From Pempheris klunzingeri (Eukaryota; Chordata; Actinopteri; Acropomatiformes; Pempheridae): a stretch of 64,000 bases of DNA. Numbering within the stretch: position 1 is the stretch's first letter; each line of letters starts with the position of its first letter. Below, one piece after another: positions 25,801-47,400 of this stretch. Under the pieces are notes generated by a model. The model did not search any database, was not told where the DNA came from, and saw only the letters and a program-made list of their open reading frames with translations. The stretch is from NCBI RefSeq assembly GCF_042242105.1, contig NC_092012.1, forward strand, positions 5,378,470-5,442,469. Reading direction: 5' to 3'. Made by a program: the position numbers and the translations under genes.

Positions 25801-28800
25801 AGTCTTTCTGTATATTCTTTCAAATCTTAATGTGAGATTGTGATTATTACGATTTCAATATTATATATCACCTTTTATTATATTCAGCATGCTTGCATAA
25901 GCAAAACTTCAAGGCTTATAGGTGGCTTAGTAATGTGAATGTGATTTTTTTTCAATAAGAGCCGTAACATTTCTGTTCTGACGTTCAAATAGCTGTTGAA
26001 TTTGTCCTTTTTATGCCACTTAAAACCGTTTTGTCCTGATGAAGGAATTTTACACATTCCTTGCCAGCAACAGACAGAGATTTTAGTCAGTGTGGATATT
26101 TACAGTATTTCCTGCAGGTCGTGTCTGAGTGTGCATGGAGCCATGCTCAATGCCATCAGTCTCTTGGCTGATGAACACAAGAAATATGCCACCAAAATTG
26201 TTGGGTTTTTTGATGATTCTGGGATTGCTTATGTTTGCAGTGACCACTGGAAATGTGGCTTTGACTGGGAAATGTGGAGTATTGGGAGAACCAACGCCTG
26301 CCCATCGTGTATTGTACCCACATAAGAAGGACAAAGTATTGTCTAGTTGTATTTGTACTTCTGGGAGTTGTCTCATCTCTCCCTGAAAACTCACATCACA
26401 ATATAACAGCTATGACTGTAAAGACCTTTTCTATTTAAAAAAGGTTCTAGATGCCAGACCAACTTAATTGAAATTACTGAAATAAGGAAAAGGGGAAGAA
26501 TTGAAAATAGATATTATTTCAAACACAGAAGAGCACCAGCAAAGAAAAACATTGTGATTTAATAATGCTGAGACTGAAATATGGTATTTTGCTTGACATT
26601 CTTCAAGCTATGCCATAAAAATGGACATTGTGTTCACCAAAACCTCTTGACAGACTCAACAAAAGCATCACTGAATAGTTATCGGGGGGCCATTGTGTTT
26701 AAGGTTGTATTGTGTTGTTAAGTGTGTTATTTTGTCCACCTCATTCTCCACACAAGGATTTTTTATTTTCTCTCTCTCTTTTTTATTACTTTCAAAGTGG
26801 CAAAAGTAATTCAGTGCGAATCAATTCAATTCAGTGGCAACAACAGCCAATCCTGATGTAATGCTTTTAGATTTCTGCTTTTATTTCTGAATATCATGCG
26901 AGTATGTAGGACAGGATAACCTCAACCACATAACAACCCTCAAACAGGTCAAACAGAATGAAACCATAAACACAAAACCACTTAGGGTTGCATGTTGCAT
27001 TGTGTCTGTTCATGCTTATCCGTTAATGTGTGGGGGGGTTAATATTACTGTAGGTCACGGAGGGAGTTTAAGAAGTAGTTTACAACAGCAACACAGATTT
27101 ACTTGTTGCCTTTATATTAAACCTGTTCAGGTGATTTTCAGTGTTACCATCACGGTAGATTTCATGAACGAGTTTTGCATTTTCCTGTGTGTTAAATCGG
27201 TAGAAACAGTTTACGTTCACACATGGACATTCAGGACTCTGCCTTCCTCGTCATGCATCTGTGTGTGTTGCAGAGGTGCCTGAATCATTAATCATATTAA
27301 CCCCAGTTACACCTCTCATCATTGCCCTTGGCTAATAGCATATAGAGTCCCAGAACATGTTATGTATATAGAATTGTAAATTTTATTTATCTATTTATTC
27401 ATTGTGTATTTGTTTATTTATTATGTTTTACCCACTTATTGGAATGAGAATTACAAAGCTTTATGTTTCTTTTTACACTTTTTATATTCAAATTACATTC
27501 AACCAACAATATTATTTATCACTGCATTTAGTCATATTTTTGATTTGTCTTACAACCTCTTGCATTTTGTCAGTTATAGCGTTAAATATACATGATTCTC
27601 ATGAGCAGAACCTGTGGTGTTTGGGACTTTGAAATACAAAGATGTGTGCAACCATCATACGTATGAAAGAAAGGTTCACACAGCCTCTCAGTTACAGATC
27701 AACATTGCTGACTTGTTTCAGTTATTGTTAAAAGTAATATATTACAGGCACAAAGTGACTCACTGTCAGAATCCACCTTTGTTTTATGATTTGTGGAAAT
27801 ATATTCTGAGATATCACAGCTGTAGACTTGTTCTCTGAGTGTGTCTGATCCATCTCAGAGTGTATGTGTGCTGGATTAGGATGGCTCAGAACAGATTAGT
27901 TAATTATAGACACCTGCTGTCTAAGCGTGGTGTGTGTTGTCAGGTGTTGCAGCATGAAGTCGGCTTGGTGCTAAGGGGAGAAAAGGCGGAGCAAGGTGTG
28001 GAACTGCATGGACAAATGCTTTGCCATGTGCTCTTAGACTGTCTCTCCTCTCCCCATCCAAGTGTCACCCACTCAACCCACTTACACCCACTAACTCTGC
28101 AAACAGCAGGGATAATAATGCCCATTTTCTACAGCAGCTATATGGTCTCTTAATAGGAGATCACTCTACCATTAGATAGCTGGCATTCAGCTCTCAGACG
28201 AAGCAATTCTTTGATTTCCACGTCAACGACTAATGTAGTAACACGGTCAAGCTGTCACAGCCCCATTTAAATGGCAAAATTACACTCTGGATAAGAATTA
28301 ATAAGGCTTAAAGCCATCATATAAGACTGCACTGCATCCTGACTTGAATCATCTTGTCTATACACAAAAAGTCGGTCACCCCAACAGAGCATTGAGGACT
28401 AAATGTTGCCATGGCACTATCGCCAAGATGACTGAATGTAAAATGGCCATGTCACTTTGTGACACTAAAAGAAGCCACAGTCACTGGCTTTCAGGAGGAG
28501 TATAATCAACTCAGTGACTAAGCAGCATTAAACGGCCATGTCTCTGCAAACACCTCAAATCAAAGCCTAACTGATTGCTGTTGTTGCTATGCAAAGTTAA
28601 TATCATTATAGTATATATAATAATTTGGTAACAGTAACAAGATCATGTGTGACCTTGCGTGAATGTTCAGCGTCATATCATTGGAGCAGAGCAAACAGAA
28701 AAAGTTTCTTCCATCTTGATTTGCCTTTTATTGCTCTTCATCCAAATTATTAAGTCAGAATATTGGTTTATGATGAGGAACAGCATCTTAGTTACAGCAA

Positions 28801-29949
28801 ATCTTACCCAAATATAAGCCATAATTGATGCCTGATTAAATGCTGAAAACGTGTTGAGGAAACAGCTGCAATCAGTTTTTTGGGCTTTGCTCCCAGAATC
28901 AACTTTGATTCTACTAAATGAGTTCTCCTTGGAGCTTTTTTTGCTGCTTAATTTGGTAGTCATTGTTTACTGTGAACTTCATGCTTAAGATTCATAGAGA
29001 ACCTGATATTAACCCATGAATTTCTGCTTTTCTCTTAACTGGTTCACATGTTCATGAAGCATGCAAATAAGCCTCAGTGCATCCCATGGAACAATACAAA
29101 TCAATAACCTGGTTTGCAAGAAGCTTAGTCGTGTTTTGTGGATTGCACCTGAGGAGTACCAAGTCATTTTAAATTATCTGCATGGTGGAACAGATGAACA
29201 GTAAACATTTCATCAACCACTATAAAGTGTGTTACCAGACACATCAAAGTTGCTGTTTTCTCTGCTGAACAGTCACAAAATTGATGAAACTGGTCAGTAG
29301 AGCCAATGAGCAGCACACACCCTTTTTAGCATCTCACACTTATCCAGTCATGATGACACTAGTATCCCCAGTGATTGTTTTCAGCCAAGGTGTTTTAAAA
29401 CTCCTGGCAACTGTTTTGAAAAGGCAGCACTTTGTGGCTCTTACTAAGCGTCTTTACTTAAATTCTGCAAGGGCAACATCTAGATGCTTAAAGAACTGCC
29501 CTGATGAATGTGCATTGTTTTGATGTTTTCTCATTTGATTCTCTAATTTATGAAATCTAAGTGAATGAGCTGAAATATCCCAACACAATTACGTCAGTGA
29601 AGTAGGACCCTTTCAAAGAACTTAATGCTTCATAACTCGCTTATTTTTAAGACCTTCTGAGACTTGATCTTTTACATTGCCAAAGCAATGTAAATCATTC
29701 TCTTTGGATGGAGAAGTAAACAAACAAAACTAAGCAGAAGAAAGACGACAACAAGCGTTTTCCCTCCCTTGCTAATCTCAATTTGTTGACTCCACCCTTC
29801 CTGGATGGGAGACTCCCATCAGACCTCCAGGTTAGTCAGTTTACCTTTGTGCACCTCCCTGCAGCTGAGGCATCTGTGTTTGTGGATATACATCAAATGC
29901 TGAGGAAGGAGTGATCGGCAGATTTTAAGGACTGAACAACCCACTCTGA

Positions 29950-30089
29950 AGGGATAAAATACTAGTTGGAGCTTCTGACTGGATTTAATAGCAAATGAGC
30001 CATGACTTAAAATTTTCACTGATTCAGATGGCTGTGCAGTAGCTCTGCTCGAGTATAATTTCAATCCCAAGCAACATCCAAAACAACCG
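29950..30089 (+). other. slc1a2: Candidate noncoding first exon of slc1a2
   Basis: A strong donor, CAACCG|GTAAGT, lies at 30089/30090. Joined to the acceptor at 32908, the frame leading into the slc1a2 ATG at 32919 stays open only back to a TAG about 40 bases upstream in this segment. The segment would therefore be 5' UTR and the start codon would be in the next exon. A TA-rich stretch (GGATAAAATACTAG, about 29951) could mark the promoter. The donor is the only hard evidence; transcript data would settle it. Confidence 0.3.
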
Positions 30090-30488
30090 GTAAGTATCAT
30101 TGGTAGCACATAGTGATGTGGTAGTAGTTTATGAGAAGAGGACTGTCACTATTAGAGGACTGGCACTGAAGAGATGCCATCAAAATCTTCTTCAGCAGCT
30201 CCTCTGCAGATTTCCCTTAAAAGCTGAATGATGCATCAAAGATGCAATAATAGCTGTGGTCTTTTGTGTCAAATGACTGTTGGATAGTGTGAACGTCTGT
30301 CAGTTTTATATCTGTACTAATCCAGTTGACGATGGATTAATAGAGGAAGTATGATGTTTCATGATTATTCATTACTGTCATTACTTTTCAAACCCAGCTC
30401 ATTAACATTGTATTGTCCAGCTCTTTGACCCTTTTGCATCAGCCTCACAACCAGAGATCTTGATGGAGTGTACCTATTGTGGCTTTAA

Positions 30489-30741
30489 CCCAAGAACACT
30501 AACGTCAGGTGATTTTCACCTACGCGATTATGGTTCCCAGCTCCATTATTTGTTATCATTCACACAGTTGTCAGTGATGCAGGGAGACTGTGCCTTCACC
30601 GGACAAGGCTCACATGTCCCAGGAACGGGTGTCCCGAAGAACAACAGCTCTGACAACTGACAACTGTGTGAATTATAAAAAATAATGGAGCTGGGAACCA
30701 CAATCACGTAGATGAAAATCACCCGACGTGATGTTCTAGGG
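30489..30741. mobile_element. piggyBac-like MITE (TTAA-flanked foldback element)
   Basis: A 253-base element is flanked on both sides by TTAA (30485-30488 and 30742-30745), the target duplication of piggyBac-type transposons. The ends are CCCAAGAACA on the left and TGTTCTAGGG on the right, close to the CCCTAGAA ends typical of that superfamily. The two arms are inverted repeats over roughly 95 bases each (for example GGTGATTTTCACCTACG against CGTAGATGAAAATCACC, and GGTTCCCAGCTCCATTATT against its complement), separated by a short non-repetitive centre. No transposase gene, so it is nonautonomous. Confidence 0.85.
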
Positions 30742-32918
30742 TTAATGTTGATAACATAAAACTACCAGCTTGACTGGAAAAAGATATCAAACATTTCTAT
30801 TTTGTTTTTTACCAAACTGGCAAAATGTGCTCACTCATGAAGAGTTTTGGTCTTAAATGATTTGTTGGAGGCTTTTGGAGAAGTGATAAAGAAGATAAAT
30901 GTGGTCTGAACACTAAAGTTTGGTATTCAAATTAGTAATCCCCTGCATAACAGTCGTCAGGCAGGCGATGGTGACACCTTGACTTTTCCTGGGAAGCCCC
31001 TTTTCTCTTACATAACTCAATCACTTGTGCGCTGCAAGTGCTAATTTTACCCTCTTTAAAAGGCTTAAGTCTCATTAATGCTAGAGCACAGCGTATCAGA
31101 CAGTCATGATTGACTTGGCAGTTGTTCTTGACTCACCTTAGATGTTCCCTGTTATCTTTTATGTCATATACAGAAAGTAATTCAGATAATTTAGTTATCA
31201 AACATGTTGTTAAATGTGGGAATGAGCAGTACAGAAGTACATTGTGCTTCTATACTGCCTATAATTAATTAAAATGCTGTGAATTTTCCTGAATGCAAGT
31301 ATTTTTTTTATACTGAAGAAACTTTTCACTCGATCCACAGCTCTTGCAAAGAGAAACTTTAGGAATTTTCTGTTGTGTTTGCTGCCAGCATTACTATTCC
31401 AGGTGTTCAAGTCATGAAGGTCGAGAGTGTCAAAATGACACGGGTATCTACTGTTGCATAACTGTGCACGTCTGTGCTCTACAGAGGATTTAAAGGCTGC
31501 ACAGGGGAGAGCTGATCTTAAAGTCAAAGAGGCTTTACGCCAGACCACAACAAACCTGGGATACTTGTTGCTTCAGGGACATGATGAAGCAGTGAGGGGA
31601 AAGAGTGGATCGAGGGATGGACGAGATTATTTCCTGAAATTAGCGTCTCTAAGCGATGAAATTACCTGGAAAGTTGTGAAAACTCGCGGACAGAAAGAAA
31701 ATTCCCATTGTGCATGCCTTTATAAAACATGCAGGTTCCCTTGCCCTTAAATCTTATTCAACACACAAATAGAATATCTCAAATTATCATAAATTACCAT
31801 ACATAGACATCCAACAGAAGCAACAGCGGCAGTAGCAGAGGGGAGGATAAGAGTAACAGCTGGTGTTCTGTTTATTCAAATTTATCGAGTAAAACTGGAG
31901 TAATTTGTTTAAAATGCAGATTATAAACAGGCTCTTTATTGATTCTGCGCTAATTGTTTGGGAAAGTCAGTCTCTAATTATAAAAGGCCATCTGCAAACT
32001 CTCTTTTTTTTTACAACTTTGTATGCATTCTGAATATAAAGTATTCTGAAAGTAATTGAATTTAATCATGTGTGCATGTGCTCCCATTATTTACTTAATG
32101 ACACAATCAATACTTTTTTGAAATAGTAATCTTTTATGCAATATTGTGAATTCAGTCACCACTGACAATGTTTCTAATCGCCTGACAATACAGTGTTGAA
32201 TCACCAATACTCTGTGTGTTGCAGGCTTGTCACTGTTAACTCTGCTGTTGATCTATTGACGACATAGTCAGACTTGTTTTTAATTACCCAACTTTTAATT
32301 TCACCTACCACCAAAGAGCTACTTGGTAGGATTGTATAGGAGGAGCATGGGAAGTTCACGCTGAACCCTAAGATCCCACCCTGTATATATGCAGGCACAC
32401 TGATCAGCCAGTAGGAGTTGATAATAAAGTGACAAGAACATGACCCCTCACTGGCTTCCCACCAACGAACATGGCCAGTTATGTATTCTGGACTGCACAA
32501 CCAAGCATGAAGTACTGCTCCAGGGAAGGAAACCCTGGGTCAGTGCAGTCGTGGGCACAAATGTTGTCCTTGTGCCCCCAGTTGACCTTTTCTAACTTAA
32601 GTGTGTGACTTACATTATAAAGGTTGTTTCAGAAACAGGAAGCTGTGCACAAAGCTTAGTTTTTGTTCTGTACTCAGCATTAACGGCATGCTTCTGTTAG
32701 AAGGTACACAGCAACTCCAACTAGACTCTTATTCATAGCATAATCCCATCTCTATTTTACAACCTCCTTTAACATTGTTTGTCTTCTCTTGCAACTAACC
32801 ATGATTTTAATTACTAAGTGTATCAAGTGCCTTGTTATCAAACATTTACAATAATATATGTATGTATGTTTATAATAGTAGAATTATTATCTTCTTTATC
32901 TTTTTCAGTGCCAATAAA

Positions 32919-41246
<8,328 letters not shown>

Positions 41247-41535
41247 AGCAGATCCAGATGCTACTGCGCCTTCCAACAGTTTTTTTTTTTTTTGCCGACA
41301 CAACTATAAAAAAACAACAAAAAAAATCACATACAAAAAGAAGGACAAAAAAAAAGAGTTAGCAGAGTCAACCGTACCACAAGAAACTAACACTCAGCCA
41401 GTCTTTCTGTTACCCATCCGGGTAACTACTGGAGCAAACTACAGATGACTCACCAACTTGTTCTAGATCCTGCATTTGCACTAATTAGACACAAACTGTA
41501 ATGAACTGGTGCATTGCATGCACTCTGTACAGAAG

Positions 41536-41541
41536 AATAAA
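41536..41541 (+). terminator. slc1a2: Proximal slc1a2 poly(A) signal candidate
   Basis: AATAAA lies 290 bases after the slc1a2 stop. SLC1A2 transcripts in other vertebrates have long 3' UTRs, so this may be one of several sites; others are at about 43558-43563 and 43798-43803. Confidence 0.45.
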
Positions 41542-43797
41542 TCATTCGGTTGACAACACTCAGGGCCTTACTTGGTGATGCTGCAAGCTTCCTGTTCTGT
41601 CAACAAAAAAATTCTTCTACCTTGTGCAACATCATCATTTCTTTTGTACCGAAGCATTTTCTTTGTAGCTTAAAGGGCAGGGAAGTAATGTGTGGAGTCA
41701 CAGTCAGTAATTCAACAAGGACCAAGTAAGAGAGATAATGTAAACAAAGGTGTTAATCAACTCTGAACCAATGTTAGAGACCAGCATGTCAGAATCTGGT
41801 GGATATTACTGAACAGCTGTCACTGTCAATGGTCTTTACGTATTTGTGATTTCTCATATGTTCTGTCTTCTTATCAAATGTCCATAAACACTGGACCACA
41901 GGTTTATACAATGCAAACAGGACCAGCATATAGACTGAAGGAAACCTGCTTCATGTGGCATTATGATGTAAGTGCAGGATGGTTAAGTACTGCATTACCT
42001 TTGACTGTTTGACTTATGGGATTACACACTGATGTCATACAACATGGTCAAGCCTAAGAAGCAAAGCTTAGGACTTTACGCCAGAAGAAGAGATAGTGTG
42101 GCCTCTAAAAGTGGCAACAAACAGTACAGGAAGGGATGCAGAGAGCCATGAAGCAGAAAATAGAAGGATAAATTGAAGGGTGCCCTCCCAGTTATTTATT
42201 TATTGTTTTTTGTATAAATGTTCTTTATGGGTGAAGCACTGCGTTTCTGTTTGTAGTCAAAAAGTATGCCTGTGTACTGGAATCTATGTGTGTTCATATG
42301 TGTCTCTGAGAGGAAGAGAGGGAGATTAGCAAGGAAAAGAAGTTGGTTCAACAAGGGGAAAATGGGTGGCGTCTCTGACACTCTCAGCAGGCCAGTGCAT
42401 TGTGTTTTATTTCAAACTGTTTATTTCTTTGCTATATGACAACCTTGCCTTGACGACGTCAACTGCAGAGTGCAGTCAGTGTGATGACTAACATATCATT
42501 GGATGAAAGCTACCACTGTTCATTTCAATAGAATACTGGGACCCACGTTTAAGGAGAAGACGTAAAATTTCTCCAACTTCCAGCTTTACTACACTCAGAC
42601 CGAGGATGGCTGGGCCTTCCTCTCAAGATATTGCGTAGATTCTGCAGTTGAGTTTTTACAAAGCAGATTTAAATATATAAAAACAAACTTTTAATTGCAT
42701 GTAGAGTTAATTAGCTATGGTCACATGCACACAAAATTCTGCCTCCAGCATTCGCATAAATCTGAAGCCGTAACAACAAGGTCGTTGGATGTTGGCTGAA
42801 TATGTACATGTTTTTGACTTCAACTCTGTGTAGCAACTCCAGTCAAACCTACCCTTTTCATATAAGCGACAGCTTATATATTTATGTTTAAAGTGCCTCC
42901 TTGCACTTTGTGTATATACTCTCTTTAGATAAAGTGTATAAATCAAATGTATAGAATTTGACATTTTATGTCATCCATCAGAACTGTTTTTGCTATGCTA
43001 AAGGTTTCTATAAAGAGAATAACTATATAAATAAATATATATATATGTATATGTAACAATCTTAGTACAATGTTAATTTTCCTTTTATGGGCCGCTAGTT
43101 ATCTCAATAGATTGTGAACTTAGAGTTATTTATTTAAACACATTGCATTCAATTTATCTGTTCTTAAGAGAAACTACTGAGCTCCAAATGGTTGAAAGCC
43201 CAATACTGTTCACTTGTCTAATGAGCGAATGTTGTTATTGACTCATGGCAGATTTGATTATTTAAGGGTCATGAACACATTAAGGCAGTTTTATATGTGT
43301 GGAATATTGGTGTTGGCAGCTACAGAACGTCTACATGTTGTGGGATCTCAGCAAGCCATCCAGTCTTTGGCTCAAGCACTGGCTTCCTCCAAAATGGAAG
43401 AGAGTCTTCCTCAGTAATTATCAGCATAACCTGTTCACTTTGTCATCTATTTCATTTGTTATTGGGCCTTGATCTAAATAAAAAATATGAAATTAGTCAA
43501 CTGGCATAGTGTAGCAAGTGTTTTCTATGAACATGTAAAATTGTACAATCTTTAGTTAATAAAACTTATATTTTCTATTTTTCCTTTTGATTGTATGCAC
43601 ATATTGGTCCAAGAATGTGTTCAACATTTTCTTTTTGTCTGATATTCATTGTAATGCAAAACGTCTCTTAACTTTGACTGAATGCGGGCAGGATTAAATG
43701 CACTCATACTAAACAAACTACAACAGTGCACAAGATATTTGTCGGGCAAATGGACTGAATGTGTATAAATGTTTTAATACTTGTGAGTAAGGAAACA

Positions 43798-43811
43798 AAT
43801 AAATGTTTATT
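43798..43811. terminator. Back-to-back poly(A) signals of convergent genes
   Basis: The 14-mer AATAAATGTTTATT carries AATAAA on the plus strand (43798-43803) and, two bases later, AATAAA on the minus strand (43806-43811). It lies between the plus-strand slc1a2 and the minus-strand gene whose stop is at 44456. GT-rich sequence follows on the plus side (GTTGTGTTTATTTCC). It could terminate both transcripts; usage is inferred. Confidence 0.55.
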
Positions 43812-44455
43812 GATGAGCTGCCGTTGTGTTTATTTCCCAGATGAGGGCAGATGTAATACAGCGTATGAACATTCAACAAGCGCATGTTACAGCAGTTGAA
43901 GTACTATATCGTTTGTCAGGAGAAGCTAATGGGTCACTGGGCTGAGCACTGTTCCCACAATGCATGTGGAGGAAAACAACAGCAGCTTAATATAAATTAC
44001 AATCCACAACACAGTCTCCAATGATATAATCACAAAAAGGCACTTAAAAAGAACATTTTCACCCAACTGGACACAGAATTATTTTCTTGTGTCCAGTAGG
44101 AGCCCTGTGATTTAAAAAAACAACAACATTTTAATTATTTACAATGAAAAAATAGGAAATAAAACACTGTAAAGACTTTTCATGTGTGTTTAAAATAAAA
44201 ATGTGTGCATCTTACCCAGCCAGTTTACATCAATCAACACATTGCTGTAGTTGAAGTAAAGACACGATAAGAGTCAGATTGAAAAAACAGGACAGGATTG
44301 TCATTCAGACTGGGCCCAGAGCTATGAAAGTCCACAGAAATCTTTAGCTCAAGAGCCCCAACAGTTTGGTTCCTCTGATCAAATTCATCTGGTTCGAACA
44401 CAGTCTTATGGTTTTGCGTTGAGTTTTAAACCTCCAAAGGGTCCGATCCTGAACC

Positions 44456-47400
44456 TCAGTGTGATGAATATTTCTCTGGAAGCTCATCTAGGGGGATGAC
44501 TGTGTACTCTGCTGCCTTTCCGTTCTCCTTGGGCTCGTCTTTATGCATGAATGTCTCCATCTCTACCTCCCTCTGCTGGTTTGCGGAGTTAATTTTGGTC
44601 TCTTGCTGGGATACATGCTTTGGTCCATTCCACCTGTGCAATAAGGAGCAGCAAGAATTACATTTCATGCTCGTAATAGTTATAGTAAAAAAATATAGCT
44701 TTATGTTTCTAATTTCTAAGTCTTACTTGTCTCTGGTAGCAATGGCAACGCAGAGCATAACCAGTGCTGCAACACCAGCGATAAAACCAACGATGATTAT
44801 CCAACCTAGAGATATGGGAGAGAAGAGGTTAATAAAATGGACTGTCTCAAGCCAGAGTGTCACCATGAAATTTTGGTTTATTAAAAAAAAGAAATTTCTA
44901 AACTCACTTGGTGTAGTGTGTCCTTTGTTGGAGGGTGTGTCTCCCACTGCCTCTGGTTCTTCAACTAAGAACAGAAAAATACAGACTTAAACTTGTCCAT
45001 AGGTAATCAGTCAAGACAATATGATAATGACTGTATGCATAACTATTGAGTAAGTATTAGAGGCATAGGATATTTACCAATGGGTAATGTCACTTGGGGA
45101 GCGTTTAAACTTCGCCCCTCTGCTTTTACGACTACATCTAATCCGTCGAATCCCCCAAAAGCCATGGATGTGCTAGTTTCTATGTTGGAGCTCGAGGTCG
45201 GACTTGAGCTTGTAGTAGTGTACTGGTGAGGCATCTTTTCATCTTCAGATCCTGAATCAGTGCTGTGGACAGTGCGTTCAGTGATTTGAGAGACCAAAAC
45301 GTGGTCTGGGGCCACGTACTCATTTGGCAATGTTGAGGAGGTGAATCCAGACGTGGGGCTTTGGGTGGTAGATGTGCCTGAACTGGAGTGTTCAGTGTCC
45401 ACTGAGGAGGTAGAGCTAGAGGTCACACTGAAGCTTTTAGTAGTGTACTGGAGAGACTCTAGTCCAGATCCTAACTCCATGTCTGGGGTGATGCTTGACT
45501 GGGCTTCATTTGGCACTGATGAAGAGGTGAAACCAGACTGGGGGCTTAGGGTGCTAGACATATCTGAACTGGACTTTGGAGCATGTGAAACAATCAGCGT
45601 CATGGGGAATGTGGAGGTTGTGGACTCGATGCTTGTCACCCCATCAGCACTGCCCTCAAACACGTCACTCTCTTTGGATTCAGATGGCTCAGGGGATGCT
45701 TGAACAGTTTTGTTTATTTTGGGCGATTCAGTTGTGTGTGAAGAGAGAAAATCGTGATCGAAAAGGAACCCGTCCGTCAGGGCCTCTCGGACGACCTCAT
45801 CCTCAGAGTTGGTGGGGAACAGGGTCACAGCTAGGACAAAGAGAGATGGAAAACTCCACAGGTCACCTTAAGTGTTTACTTACTAGCCATGACATGAGCG
45901 GAAAGGAAAGTTACCAAACTTTTCAATTGTATTACAAACCACTCAGGGCTTACATGCTTCGCCCCAAACACTTGTATAAACTTGTATTGCAATTCTCTTT
46001 GATGAGGTGTGGTGAAAGAAAGTAATGATTAACCTGAGTGACTAATTGTCTGTGAGTGGGCTAACAAAAGAGAGGCAGACTCATCAAAGCATCTGTTTTA
46101 GTATGGGCATGGCAAGCTTTTGACACACCCAGCATAACAGAGTAAACTATGACTGTTCCCTTTCTCTGTTTTAGTTGGATGGTCGCCATTGTCAGGGTTT
46201 TGTGCCATAAAGGAGGAAGACGCAAGAGGACAAATAAGGCAATGTGCTTTACCATATAACTAAAGCAAATAGTCATTGTTTTTTGCTCATTTAAAGCTGT
46301 TTCTGAACTTTCTGAATAGTGTTGCATTCTAAATATTTCATGGCCTATGACCGTAGTCAGTGGCAGAAAGAAAGTATTTAGCATTTAGCATGCGCTCAAG
46401 TATTGTACTTAGGTGCAGTGTTGAGGTTCTTGTACTTGACTTGAGTATTAACTTGAGTTAGAAGATACTCAAACAATGTGTAAGGCAGAACTTTTTTTTC
46501 TGTACCCCAATATGCAGCTCATGAGATCTTGGGACCTTTTAGACGGGCACATACCTTTGGTAGGGCGCCAGTGGCGTAAGCTAATTGAATATAAACTAGC
46601 TACACCTTGAACACCGACAACAGTAAAATGCCAATCACACGTTGATAAAACAGTGTTAACAATCTAATAATATAATGTGCAGTGATATTAGTCATGGGCA
46701 TCATGTTACTGCTGACTGAGTGCTATAACTTTTGATACTTTGAATATATTTTGCTGTTAATACTTTTAACACGTTAAGTGAAATGCCTCTAACTTGCAAG
46801 TTGTGTTGCATTATTGATATTTGTTTAAATAAGTAAATGATGCCAGTACGTCTTCCCCCACTGACTGTAATAACCAATTATCTGTTGGCCTGTAAAATCA
46901 CAATGAAGTAAAAAGGGAGGGGGGTAGGGGGGTTAAAAAGCTAATTAGAAAAGATTTTTAAAAAGTCCTAAGAATCAAATCACACATCTCCAGTCTCCAT
47001 TTCTACCCAGTCATGTTCAGCTCCGCTGTTCCCTATGAAGTTACCAGTTGCCCAAACTTGTGAAACAGCTCTTTGCTGATCTTTGGTTTCAACTTACTCA
47101 AGACATAAGCATTAATGCACCTCCTGGAGCAACTCAGAACATTCTACAATGATCTCTGTGTGTAATCTGGAGGTGCCAGTGAAACCTGTGCTCTGGCAAT
47201 GAAATACTACTCTGGCATTCTTACAGAGAGAGTTAGACCTGAAACATAAAGAGCATCTTAGGTGGCAGTGGGGGAAGTGCTGACTCACGGGGTAAGAAAA
47301 AGGACACCATGGGAATTATTGAAATTTCAGAGGTTTGTAGAAGAATTACTGTATTGGCAGACTACAAAACCCATGAGTATGACCTCCTTAGTCCGAGGTG

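Larger units (their letters stand above)
20000..29815. other. Gene-free spacer between pamr1 and slc1a2
   Basis: Nearly 10 kb with no coding exon I can support on either strand. Longer open frames (for example 23763-24019 and 25996-26325) show no family motifs or exon-like splice contexts. The sequence contains simple repeats and at least one interspersed-repeat fragment. A GT donor context (CAGAG|GTGAGC, about 21741) follows a GA-rich segment with no ATG, and could end a noncoding first exon; this is weak. In human the equivalent interval holds slc1a2 upstream regulatory DNA. Confidence 0.5.

Noticed and set aside
45341..46025. Plus-strand open frames opposite the mucin exon.
   Set aside because: Antisense shadows of the repetitive Ser/Thr codons; no splice or homology support.
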